Shown in pieces: positions 37,501 through 51,409 of a stretch of DNA of 64,000 nt (position 1 is its first letter; each line of letters opens with the position of its first letter). Source of the DNA: Auanema rhodensis (taxonomy: Eukaryota > Nematoda > Chromadorea > Rhabditida > Rhabditidae); NCBI GenBank assembly GCA_964057225.1, contig OZ059898.1:930001-994000 (forward strand), read 5' to 3'. Position numbers and translations under genes: made by a program. The notes under the pieces were generated by a model. The model made no database searches. It was not told the origin of the DNA and was given only the letters and a program-made list of their open reading frames with translations.

Positions 37501-40500
37501 TGTCAAAATGTTTTTGGAAGCAATGTTGAGTGTACATGGAAACTCAACATACACTAATGCATCATTTTTCAAACGATCATAACTAATTTTTGTATTAAGC
37601 GTTTCTCAATGTAGTATAGTGCATTCGATGCGGATTTTTAAGCTGCGTCGATCTGTGTTATCAAATTTGCGCTAGCTTAAAAATGCACCGAGATATCAAC
37701 TGATATAAGTTCACACTTATATCCTCGATTTTCACCCTGAAGAATTAATTTTTTCGTTGAATAACATTGTCCATCGTCTTTGCCTTGAAAAAAGGAATCT
37801 AAAAACATCTACTTTTTGCCAAATTATTTTGAAATTTTTCGAAAAAATTTTTGTCAAAATGTTTTTGGAAGCAATGTTGAGTGTACATGGAAACTCAACA
37901 TACACTAATGCATCATTTTTCAAACGATCATAACTAATTTTTGTATTAAGCGTTTCTCAATGTAGTATAGTGCATTCGATGCGGATTTTCAAGCTGCGTC
38001 GATCTGTGTTATCAGATTTGCGCTAGCTTAAAAATGCACCGAGATATCAACTGATATAAGTTCACACTTATATCCTCGATTTTCACCCTGAAGAATTAAT
38101 TTTTTCGTTGAATAACATTGTCCATCGTCTTTGCTTTGAAAAAAGGAATCTAAAAACATCTACTTTTTGCCAAATTATTTTGAAATTTTTCGAAAAAATT
38201 TTTGTCAAAATGTTTTTGGAAGCAATGTTGAGTGTACATGGAAACTCAACATACACTAATGCATCATTTTTCAAACGATCATAACTAATTTTTGTATTAA
38301 GCGTTTCTCAATGTAGTATAGTGCATTCGATGCGGATTTTTAAGCTGCGTCGATCTGTGTTATCAGATTTGCGCTAGCTTAAAAATGCACCGAGATATCA
38401 ACTGATATAAGTTCACACTTATATCCTCGATTTTCACCCTGAAGAATTAATTTTTTCGTTGAATAACATTGTCCATCGTCTTTGCCTTGAAAAAAGGAAT
38501 CTAAAAACATCTACTTTTTGCTAAATTATTTTGAAATTTTTCGAAAAAATTTTTGTCAAAATGTTTTTGGAAGCAATGTTGAGTGTACATGGAAACTCAA
38601 CATACACTAATGCATCATTTTTCAAACGATCATAACTAATTTTTGTATTAAGCGTTTCTCAATGTAGTATAGTGCATTCGATGCGGATTTTTAAGCTGCG
38701 TCGATCTGTGTTATCAGATTTGCGCTAGCTTAAAAATGCACCGAGATATCAACTGATATAAGTTCACACTTATATCCTCGATTTTCACCCTGAAGAATTA
38801 ATTTTTTCGTTGAATAACATTGTCCATCGTCTTTGCCTTGAAAAAAGGAATCTAAAAACATCTACTTTTTGCTAAATTATTTTGAAATTTTTCGAAAAAA
38901 TTTTTGTCAAAATGTTTTTGGAAGCAATGTTGAGTGTACATGGAAACTCAACATACACTAATGCATCATTTTTCAAACGATCATAACTAATTTTTGTATT
39001 AAGCGTTTCTCAATGTAGTATAGTGCATTCGATGCGGATTTTTAAGCTGCGTCGATCTGTGTTATCAGATTTGCGCTAGCTTAAAAATGCACCGAGATAT
39101 CAACTGATATAAGTTCACACTTATATCCTCGATTTTCACCCTGAAGAATTAATTTTTTCGTTGAATAACATTGTCCATCGTCTTTGTCTTGAAAAACGGA
39201 ATCTAAAAACATCTACTTTTTGCCAAATTATTTTGAAATTTTTCGAAAAAATTTTTGTCAAAATGTTTTTGGAAGCAATGTTGAGTGTACATGGAAACTC
39301 AACATACACTAATGCATCATTTTTCAAACGATCATAACTAATTTTTGTATTAAGCGTTTCTCAATGTAGTATAGTGCATTCGATGCGGATTTTTAAGCTG
39401 CGTCGATCTGTGTTATCAGATTTACGCTAGCTTAAAAATGCACCGAGATATCAACTGATATAAGTTCACACTTATATCCTCGATTTTCACCCTGAAGAAT
39501 TAATTTTTTTGTTGAATAACATTGTCCATCGTCTTTGCCTTGAAAAAAGGAATCTAAAAACATCTACTTTTTGCTAAATTATTTTGAAATTTTTCGAAAA
39601 AATTTTTGTCAAAATGTTTTTGGAAGCAATGTTGAGTGTACATGGAAACTCAACATACACTAATGCATCATTTTTCAAACGATCATAACTAATTTTTGTA
39701 TTAAGCGTTTCTCAATGTAGTATAGTGCATTCGATGCGGATTTTTAAGCTGCGTCGATCTGTGTTATCAGATTTGCGCTAGCTTAAAAATGCACCGAGAT
39801 ATCAACTGATATAAGTTCACACTTATATCCTCGATTTTCACCCTGAAGAATTAATTTTTTCGTTGAATAACATTGTCCATCGTCTTTGCCTTGAAAAAAG
39901 GAATCTAAAAACATCTACTTTTTGCTAAATTATTTTGAAATTTTTCGAAAAAATTTTTGTCAAAATGTTTTTGGAAGCAATGTTGAGTGTACATGGAAAC
40001 TCAACATACACTAATGCATCATTTTTCAAACGATCATAACTAATTTTTGTATTAAGCGTTTCTCAATGTAGTATAGTGCATTCGATGCGGATTTTTAAGC
40101 TGCGTCGATCTGTGTTATCAGATTTGCGCTAGCTTAAAAATGCACCGAGATATCAACTGATATAAGTTCACACTTATATCCTCGATTTTCACCCTGAAGA
40201 ATTAATTTTTTCGTTGAATAACATTGTCCATCGTCTTTGCCTTGAAAAAAGGAATCTAAAAACATCTACTTTTTGCTAAATTATTTTGAAATTTTTCGAA
40301 AAAATTTTTGTCAAAATGTTTTTGGAAGCAATGTTGAGTGTACATGGAAACTCAACATACACTAATGCATCATTTTTCAAACGATCATAACTAATTTTTG
40401 TATTAAGCGTTTCTCAATGTAGTATAGTGCATTCGATGCGGATTTTTAAGCTGCGTCGATCTGTGTTATCAGATTTGCGCTAGCTTAAAAATGCACCGAG

Positions 40501-43336
40501 ATATCAACTGATATAAGTTCACACTTATATCCTCGATTTTCACCCTGAAGAATTAATTTTTTCGTTGAATAACATTGTCCATCGTCTTTGCCTTGAAAAA
40601 AGGAATCTAAAAACATCTACTTTTTGCTAAATTATTTTGAAATTTTTCGAAAAAATTTTTGTCAAAATGTTTTTGGAAGCAATGTTGAGTGTACATGGAA
40701 ACTCAACATACACTAATGCATCATTTTTCAAACGATCATAACTAATTTTTGTATTAAGCGTTTCTCAATGTAGTATAGTGCATTCGATGCGGATTTTTAA
40801 GCTGCGTCGATCTGTGTTATCAGATTTGCGCTAGCTTAAAAATGCACCGAGATATCAACTGATATAAGTTCACACTTATATCCTCGATTTTCACCCTGAA
40901 GAATTAATTTTTTCGTTGAATAACATTGTCCATCGTCTTTGCCTTGAAAAAAGGAATCTAAAAACATCTACTTTTTGCCAAATTATTTTGAAATTTTTCG
41001 AAAAAATTTTTGTCAAAATGTTTTTGGAAGCAATGTTGAGTGTACATGGAAACTCAACATACACTAATGCATCATTTTTCAAACGATCATAACTAATTTT
41101 TGTATTAAGCGTTTCTCAATGTAGTATAGTGCATTCGATGCGGATTTTCAAGCTGCGTCGATCTGTGTTATCAGATTTGCGCTAGCTTAAAAATGCACCG
41201 AGATATCAACTGATATAAGTTCACACTTATATCCTCGATTTTCACCCTGAAGAATTAATTTTTTCGTTGAATAACATTGTCCATCGTCTTTGCCTTGAAA
41301 AAAGGAATCTAAAAACATCTACTTTTTGCTAAATTATTTTGAAATTTTTCGAAAAAATTTTTGTCAAAATGTTTTTGGAAGCAATGTTGAGTGTACATGG
41401 AAACTCAACATACACTAATGCATCATTTTTCAAACGATCATAACTAATTTTTGTATTAAGCGTTTCTCAATGTAGTATAGTGCATTCGATGCGGATTTTC
41501 AAGCTGCGTCGATCTGTGTTATCAGATTTGCGCTAGCTTAAAAATGCACCGAGATATCAACTGATATAAGTTCACACTTATATCCTCGATTTTCACCCTG
41601 AAGAATTAATTTTTTCGTTGAATAACATTGTCCATCGTCTTTGCTTTGAAAAAAGGAATCTAAAAACATCTACTTTTTGCCAAATTATTTTGAAATTTTT
41701 CGAAAAAATTTTTGTCAAAATGTTTTTGGAAGCAATGTTGAGTGTACATGGAAACTCAACATACACTAATGCATCATTTTTCAAACGATCATAACTAATT
41801 TTTGTATTAAGCGTTTCTCAATGTAGTATAGTGCATTCGATGCGGATTTTTAAGCTGCGTCGATCTGTGTTATCAGATTTGCGCTAGCTTAAAAATGCAC
41901 CGAGATATCAACTGATATAAGTTCACACTTATATCCTCGATTTTCACCCTGAAGAATTAATTTTTTCGTTGAATAACATTGTCCATCGTCTTTGCCTTGA
42001 AAAAAGGAATCTAAAAACATCTACTTTTTGCTAAATTATTTTGAAATTTTTCGAAAAAATTTTTGTCAAAATGTTTTTGGAAGCAATGTTGAGTGTACAT
42101 GGAAACTCAACATACACTAATGCATCATTTTTCAAACGATCATAACTAATTTTTGTATTAAGCGTTTCTCAATGTAGTATAGTGCATTCGATGCGGATTT
42201 TTAAGCTGCGTCGATCTGTGTTATCAGATTTGCGCTAGCTTAAAAATGCACCGAGATATCAACTGATATAAGTTCACACTTATATCCTCGATTTTCACCC
42301 TGAAGAATTAATTTTTTCGTTGAATAACATTGTCCATCGTCTTTGCCTTGAAAAAAGGAATCTAAAAACATCTACTTTTTGCTAAATTATTTTGAAATTT
42401 TTCGAAAAAATTTTTGTCAAAATGTTTTTGGAAGCAATGTTGAGTGTACATGGAAACTCAACATACACTAATGCATCATTTTTCAAACGATCATAACTAA
42501 TTTTTGTATTAAGCGTTTCTCAATGTAGTATAGTGCATTCGATGCGGATTTTTAAGCTGCGTCGATCTGTGTTATCAGATTTGCGCTAGCTTAAAAATGC
42601 ACCGAGATATCAACTGATATAAGTTCACACTTATATCCTCGATTTTCACCCTGAAGAATTAATTTTTTCGTTGAATAACATTGTCCATCGTCTTTGCCTT
42701 GAAAAAAGGAATCTAAAAACATCTACTTTTTGCTAAATTATTTTGAAATTTTTCGAAAAAATTTTTGTCAAAATGTTTTTGGAAGCAATGTTGAGTGTAC
42801 ATGGAAACTCAACATACACTAATGCATCATTTTTCAAACGATCATAACTAATTTTTGTATTAAGCGTTTCTCAATGTAGTATAGTGCATTCGATGCGGAT
42901 TTTTAAGCTGCGTCGATCTGTGTTATCAGATTTGCGCTAGCTTAAAAATGCACCGAGATATCAACTGATATAAGTTCACACTTATATCCTCGATTTTCAC
43001 CCTGAAGAATTAATTTTTTCGTTGAATAACATTGTCCATCGTCTTTGCCTTGAAAAAAGGAATCTAAAAACATCTACTTTTTGCTAAATTATTTTGAAAT
43101 TTTTCGAAAAAATTTTTGTCAAAATGTTTTTGGAAGCAATGTTGAGTGTACATGGAAACTCAACATACACTAATGCATCATTTTTCAAACGATCATAACT
43201 AATTTTTGTATTAAGCGTTTCTCAATGTAGTATAGTGCATTCGATGCGGATTTTTAAGCTGCGTCGATCTGTGTTATCAGATTTGCGCTAGCTTAAAAAT
43301 GCACCGAGATATCAACTGATATAAGTTCACACTTAT

Positions 43337-45442
43337 ATCCTCGATTTTCACCCTGAAGAATTAATTTTTTCGTTGAATAACATTGTCCATCGTCTTTGTC
43401 TTGAAAAACGGAATCTAAAAACATCTACTTTTTGCCAAATTATTTTGAAATTTTTCGAAAAAATTTTTGTCAAAATGTTTTTGGAAGCAATGTTGAGTGT
43501 ACATGGAAACTCAACATACACTAATGCATCATTTTTCAAACGATCATAACTAATTTTTGTATTAAGCGTTTCTCAATGTAGTATAGTGCATTCGATGCGG
43601 ATTTTTAAGCTGCGTCGATCTGTGTTATCAGATTTACGCTAGCTTAAAAATGCACCGAGATATCAACTGATATAAGTTCACACTTATATCCTCGATTTTC
43701 ACCCTGAAGAATTAATTTTTTTGTTGAATAACATTGTCCATCGTCTTTGCCTTGAAAAAAGGAATCTAAAAACATCTACTTTTTGCTAAATTATTTTGAA
43801 ATTTTTCGAAAAAATTTTTGTCAAAATGTTTTTGGAAGCAATGTTGAGTGTACATGGAAACTCAACATACACTAATGCATCATTTTTCAAACGATCATAA
43901 CTAATTTTTGTATTAAGCGTTTCTCAATGTAGTATAGTGCATTCGATGCGGATTTTTAAGCTGCGTCGATCTGTGTTATCAGATTTGCGCTAGCTTAAAA
44001 ATGCACCGAGATATCAACTGATATAAGTTCACACTTATATCCTCGATTTTCACCCTGAAGAATTAATTTTTTCGTTGAATAACATTGTCCATCGTCTTTG
44101 CCTTGAAAAAAGGAATCTAAAAACATCTACTTTTTGCTAAATTATTTTGAAATTTTTCGAAAAAATTTTTGTCAAAATGTTTTTGGAAGCAATGTTGAGT
44201 GTACATGGAAACTCAACATACACTAATGCATCATTTTTCAAACGATCATAACTAATTTTTGTATTAAGCGTTTCTCAATGTAGTATAGTGCATTCGATGC
44301 GGATTTTTAAGCTGCGTCGATCTGTGTTATCAGATTTGCGCTAGCTTAAAAATGCACCGAGATATCAACTGATATAAGTTCACACTTATATCCTCGATTT
44401 TCACCCTGAAGAATTAATTTTTTCGTTGAATAACATTGTCCATCGTCTTTGCCTTGAAAAAAGGAATCTAAAAACATCTACTTTTTGCTAAATTATTTTG
44501 AAATTTTTCGAAAAAATTTTTGTCAAAATGTTTTTGGAAGCAATGTTGAGTGTACATGGAAACTCAACATACACTAATGCATCATTTTTCAAACGATCAT
44601 AACTAATTTTTGTATTAAGCGTTTCTCAATGTAGTATAGTGCATTCGATGCGGATTTTTAAGCTGCGTCGATCTGTGTTATCAGATTTGCGCTAGCTTAA
44701 AAATGCACCGAGATATCAACTGATATAAGTTCACACTTATATCCTCGATTTTCACCCTGAAGAATTAATTTTTTCGTTGAATAACATTGTCCATCGTCTT
44801 TGTCTTGAAAAACGGAATCTAAAAACATCTACTTTTTGCCAAATTATTTTGAAATTTTTCGAAAAAATTTTTGTCAAAATGTTTTTGGAAGCAATGTTGA
44901 GTGTACATGGAAACTCAACATACACTAATGCATCATTTTTCAAACGATCATAACTAATTTTTGTATTAAGCGTTTCTCAATGTAGTATAGTGCATTCGAT
45001 GCGGATTTTTAAGCTGCGTCGATCTGTGTTATCAGATTTACGCTAGCTTAAAAATGCACCGAGATATCAACTGATATAAGTTCACACTTATATCCTCGAT
45101 TTTCACCCTGAAGAATTAATTTTTTTGTTGAATAACATTGTCCATCGTCTTTGCCTTGAAAAAAGGAATCTAAAAACATCTACTTTTTGCTAAATTATTT
45201 TGAAATTTTTCGAAAAAATTTTTGTCAAAATGTTTTTGGAAGCAATGTTGAGTGTACATGGAAACTCAACATACACTAATGCATCATTTTTCAAACGATC
45301 ATAACTAATTTTTGTATTAAGCGTTTCTCAATGTAGTATAGTGCATTCGATGCGGATTTTTAAGCTGCGTCGATCTGTGTTATCAGATTTGCGCTAGCTT
45401 AAAAATGCACCGAGATATCAACTGATATAAGTTCACACTTAT
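43337..45442. repeat. Four-monomer tandem duplication, offset 1,404 bp
   Basis: The pair GTCTTGAAAAACGG/TTTACGCTAG then TTTGTTG starts at 43337 and again at 44741, with two standard units between. The second is also the start of the second eight-monomer cassette, so the two duplication events overlap. Confidence 0.82.
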
Positions 45443-48400
45443 ATCCTCGATTTTCACCCTGAAGAATTAATTTTTTCGTTGAATAACATTGTCCATCGTC
45501 TTTGCCTTGAAAAAAGGAATCTAAAAACATCTACTTTTTGCTAAATTATTTTGAAATTTTTCGAAAAAATTTTTGTCAAAATGTTTTTGGAAGCAATGTT
45601 GAGTGTACATGGAAACTCAACATACACTAATGCATCATTTTTCAAACGATCATAACTAATTTTTGTATTAAGCGTTTCTCAATGTAGTATAGTGCATTCG
45701 ATGCGGATTTTTAAGCTGCGTCGATCTGTGTTATCAGATTTGCGCTAGCTTAAAAATGCACCGAGATATCAACTGATATAAGTTCACACTTATATCCTCG
45801 ATTTTCACCCTGAAGAATTAATTTTTTCGTTGAATAACATTGTCCATCGTCTTTGCCTTGAAAAAAGGAATCTAAAAACATCTACTTTTTGCTAAATTAT
45901 TTTGAAATTTTTCGAAAAAATTTTTGTCAAAATGTTTTTGGAAGCAATGTTGAGTGTACATGGAAACTCAACATACACTAATGCATCATTTTTCAAACGA
46001 TCATAACTAATTTTTGTATTAAGCGTTTCTCAATGTAGTATAGTGCATTCGATGCGGATTTTTAAGCTGCGTCGATCTGTGTTATCAGATTTGCGCTAGC
46101 TTAAAAATGCACCGAGATATCAACTGATATAAGTTCACACTTATATCCTCGATTTTCACCCTGAAGAATTAATTTTTTCGTTGAATAACATTGTCCATCG
46201 TCTTTGCCTTGAAAAAAGGAATCTAAAAACATCTACTTTTTGCTAAATTATTTTGAAATTTTTCGAAAAAATTTTTGTCAAAATGTTTTTGGAAGCAATG
46301 TTGAGTGTACATGGAAACTCAACATACACTAATGCATCATTTTTCAAACGATCATAACTAATTTTTGTATTAAGCGTTTCTCAATGTAGTATAGTGCATT
46401 CGATGCGGATTTTTAAGCTGCGTCGATCTGTGTTATCAGATTTGCGCTAGCTTAAAAATGCACCGAGATATCAACTGATATAAGTTCACACTTATATCCT
46501 CGATTTTCACCCTGAAGAATTAATTTTTTCGTTGAATAACATTGTCCATCGTCTTTGCCTTGAAAAAAGGAATCTAAAAACATCTACTTTTTGCCAAATT
46601 ATTTTGAAATTTTTCGAAAAAATTTTTGTCAAAATGTTTTTGGAAGCAATGTTGAGTGTACATGGAAACTCAACATACACTAATGCATCATTTTTCAAAC
46701 GATCATAACTAATTTTTGTATTAAGCGTTTCTCAATGTAGTATAGTGCATTCGATGCGGATTTTCAAGCTGCGTCGATCTGTGTTATCAGATTTGCGCTA
46801 GCTTAAAAATGCACCGAGATATCAACTGATATAAGTTCACACTTATATCCTCGATTTTCACCCTGAAGAATTAATTTTTTCGTTGAATAACATTGTCCAT
46901 CGTCTTTGCCTTGAAAAAAGGAATCTAAAAACATCTACTTTTTGCTAAATTATTTTGAAATTTTTCGAAAAAATTTTTGTCAAAATGTTTTTGGAAGCAA
47001 TGTTGAGTGTACATGGAAACTCAACATACACTAATGCATCATTTTTCAAACGATCATAACTAATTTTTGTATTAAGCGTTTCTCAATGTAGTATAGTGCA
47101 TTCGATGCGGATTTTCAAGCTGCGTCGATCTGTGTTATCAGATTTGCGCTAGCTTAAAAATGCACCGAGATATCAACTGATATAAGTTCACACTTATATC
47201 CTCGATTTTCACCCTGAAGAATTAATTTTTTCGTTGAATAACATTGTCCATCGTCTTTGCTTTGAAAAAAGGAATCTAAAAACATCTACTTTTTGCCAAA
47301 TTATTTTGAAATTTTTCGAAAAAATTTTTGTCAAAATGTTTTTGGAAGCAATGTTGAGTGTACATGGAAACTCAACATACACTAATGCATCATTTTTCAA
47401 ACGATCATAACTAATTTTTGTATTAAGCGTTTCTCAATGTAGTATAGTGCATTCGATGCGGATTTTTAAGCTGCGTCGATCTGTGTTATCAGATTTGCGC
47501 TAGCTTAAAAATGCACCGAGATATCAACTGATATAAGTTCACACTTATATCCTCGATTTTCACCCTGAAGAATTAATTTTTTCGTTGAATAACATTGTCC
47601 ATCGTCTTTGCCTTGAAAAAAGGAATCTAAAAACATCTACTTTTTGCTAAATTATTTTGAAATTTTTCGAAAAAATTTTTGTCAAAATGTTTTTGGAAGC
47701 AATGTTGAGTGTACATGGAAACTCAACATACACTAATGCATCATTTTTCAAACGATCATAACTAATTTTTGTATTAAGCGTTTCTCAATGTAGTATAGTG
47801 CATTCGATGCGGATTTTTAAGCTGCGTCGATCTGTGTTATCAGATTTGCGCTAGCTTAAAAATGCACCGAGATATCAACTGATATAAGTTCACACTTATA
47901 TCCTCGATTTTCACCCTGAAGAATTAATTTTTTCGTTGAATAACATTGTCCATCGTCTTTGCCTTGAAAAAAGGAATCTAAAAACATCTACTTTTTGCTA
48001 AATTATTTTGAAATTTTTCGAAAAAATTTTTGTCAAAATGTTTTTGGAAGCAATGTTGAGTGTACATGGAAACTCAACATACACTAATGCATCATTTTTC
48101 AAACGATCATAACTAATTTTTGTATCGAGCGTTTCTCAATGTAGTATAGTGCATTCGATGCGGATTTTTAAGCTGCGTCGATCTGTGTTTTCAGATTTGC
48201 GCTAGCTTAAAAATGCACCGAGATATCAACTGATATAAGTTCACACTTATATCCTCGATTTTCACCCTGAAGAATTAATTTTTTCGTTGAATAACATTGT
48301 CCATCGTCTTTGCCTTGAAAAAAGGAATCTAAAAACATCTACTTTTTGCTAAATTATTTTGAAATTTTTCGAAAAAATTTTTGTCAAAATGTTTTTGGAA

Positions 48401-50506
48401 GCAATGTTGAGTGTACATGGAAACTCAACATACACTAATGCATCATTTTTCAAACGATCATAACTAATTTTTGTATTAAGCGTTTCTCAATGTAGTATAG
48501 TGCATTCGATGCGGATTTTTAAGCTGCGTCGATCTGTGTTATCAGATTTGCGCTAGCTTAAAAATGCACCGAGATATCAACTGATATAAGTTCACACTTA
48601 TATCCTCGATTTTCACCCTGAAGAATTAATTTTTTCGTTGAATAACATTGTCCATCGTCTTTGCCTTGAAAAAAGGAATCTAAAAACATCTACTTTTTGC
48701 TAAATTATTTTGAAATTTTTCGAAAAAATTTTTGTCAAAATGTTTTTGGAAGCAATGTTGAGTGTACATGGAAACTCAACATACACTAATGCATCATTTT
48801 TCAAACGATCATAACTAATTTTTGTATTAAGCGTTTCTCAATGTAGTATAGTGCATTCGATGCGGATTTTTAAGCTGCGTCGATCTGTTTTATCAGATTT
48901 GCGCTAGCTTAAAAATGCACCGAGATATCAACTGATATAAGTTCACACTTATATCCTCGATTTTCACCCTGAAGAATTAATTTTTTCGTTGAATAACATT
49001 GTCCATCGTCTTTGCCTTGAAAAAAGGAATCTAAAAACATCTACTTTTTGCTAAATTATTTTGAAATTTTTCGAAAAAATTTTTGTCAAAATGTTTTTGG
49101 AAGCAATGTTGAGTGTACATGGAAACTCAACATACACTAATGCATCATTTTTCAAACGATCATAACTAATTTTTGTATTAAGCGTTTCTCAATGTAGTAT
49201 AGTGCATTCGATGCGGATTTTTAAGCTGCGTCGATCTGTGTTATCAGATTTGCGCTAGCTTAAAAATGCACCGAGATATCAACTGATATAAGTTCACACT
49301 TATATCCTCGATTTTCACCCTGAAGAATTACTTTTTTTGTTGAATAACATTGTCCATCGTCTTTGCCTTGAAAAAAGGAATCTAAAAACATGTACTTTTT
49401 GCTAAATTATTTTGAAATTTTCCGAAAAAATTTTTGTCAAAATGTTTTTGGAAGCAATGTTGAGTGTACATAGAAACTCAACATACACTAATGCATCATT
49501 TTTCAAACGATCATAACTAATTTTTGTATTAAGCGTTTCTCAATGTCGTATAGTGCATTCGATGCGGATTTTTAAGCTGCGTCGATCTGTGTTATCAGAT
49601 TTGCGCTAGCTTAAAAATGCACCGAGATATCAACTGATATAAGTTCACACTTATATCCTCGATTTTCACCCTGAAGAATTAATTTTTTCGTTGAATAACA
49701 TTGTCCATCGTCTTTGCCTTGAAAAAAGGAATCTAAAAACATCTACTTTTTGCTAAATTATTTTGAAATTTTTCGAAAAAATTTTTGTCAAAATGTTTTT
49801 GGAAGCAATGTTGAGTGTACATGGAAACTCAACATACACTAATGCATCATTTTTCAAACGATCATAACTAATTTTTGTATTAAGCGTTTCTCAATGTAGT
49901 ATAGTGCATTCGATGCGGATTTTTAAGCTGCGTCGATCTGTGTTATCAGATTTGCGCTAGCTTAAAAATGCACCGAGATATCAACTGATATAAGTTCACA
50001 CTTATATCCTCGATTTTCACCCTGAAGAATTAATTTTTTTGTTGAATAACATTGTCCATCGTCTTTGCCTTGAAAAAAGGAATCTAAAAACATCTACTTT
50101 TTGCTAAATTATTTTGAAATTTTTCGAAAAAATTTTTGTCAAAATGTTTTTGGAAGCAATGTTGAGTGTACATGGAAACTCAACATACACTAATGCATCA
50201 TTTTTCAAACGATCATAACTAATTTTTGTATTAAGCGTTTCTCAATGTAGTATAGTGCATTCGATGCGGATTTTTAAGCTGCGTCGATCTGTGTTATCAG
50301 ATTTGCGCTAGCTTAAAAATGCACCGAGATATCAACTGATATAAGTTCACACTTATATCCTCGATTTTCACCCTGAAGAATTAATTTTTTCGTTGAATAA
50401 CATTGTCCATCGTCTTTGCCTTGAAAAAAGGAATCTAAAAACATCTACTTTTTGCTAAATTATTTTGAAATTTTTCGAAAAAATTTTTGTCAAAATGTTT
50501 TTGGAA

Positions 50507-50666
50507 CCAATTTTGAGTGTACATGGAAATTCAACATACACAAATGCATCATTTTTCAAACGATCATAACTAATTTTTGTATTGAGCTTTTCTCAATGTA
50601 GTATAGTGCATTCGATGCGGATTTTTAAGCTGCGTCGATCTGTGTTATCAGATTTGGGCTAGCTTG
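50507..50666. repeat. Divergent tract inside a homogeneous region
   Basis: Within 160 bp there are eight substitutions relative to the representative unit (50507, 50512, 50530, 50542, 50584, 50588, 50657, 50666), while units on both sides have none to two. GTATTGAGC at 50584 is shared with units in domain 3, but I did not see the others elsewhere. It could be an old monomer fragment that escaped homogenisation, or a short stretch of poor consensus. Confidence 0.85.
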
Positions 50667-51409
50667 AAAATGCACCGAGATATCAACTGATATAAGTTCA
50701 CACTTATATCCTCGATTTTCACCCTGAAGAATTAATTTTTTCGTTGAATAACATTGTCCATCGTCTTTGCCTTGAAAAAAGGAATCTAAAAACATCTACT
50801 TTTTGCTAAATTATTTTGAAATTTTTCGAAAAAATTTTTGTCAAAATGTTTTTGGAAGCAATGTTGAGTGTACATGGAAACTCAACATACACTAATGCAT
50901 CATTTTTCAAACGATCATAACTAATTTTTGTATTAAGCGTTTCTCAATGTAGTATAGTGCATTCGATGCGGATTTTTAAGCTGCGTCGATCTGTGTTATC
51001 AGATTTGCGCTAGCTTAAAAATGCACCGAGATATCAACTGATATAAGTTCACACTTATATCCTCGATTTTCACCCTGAAGAATTAATTTTTTCGTTGAAT
51101 AACATTGTCCATCGTCTTTGCCTTGAAAAAAGGAATCTAAAAACATCTACTTTTTGCTAAATTATTTTGAAATTTTTCGAAAAAATTTTTGTCAAAATGT
51201 TTTTGGAAGCAATGTTGAGTGTACATGGAAACTCAACATACACTAATGCATCATTTTTCAAACGATCATAACTAATTTTTGTATTAAGCGTTTCTCAATG
51301 TAGTATAGTGCATTCGATGCGGATTTTTAAGCTGCGTCGATCTGTGTTATCAGATTTGCGCTAGCTTAAAAATGCACCGAGATATCAACTGATATAAGTT
51401 CACACTTAT

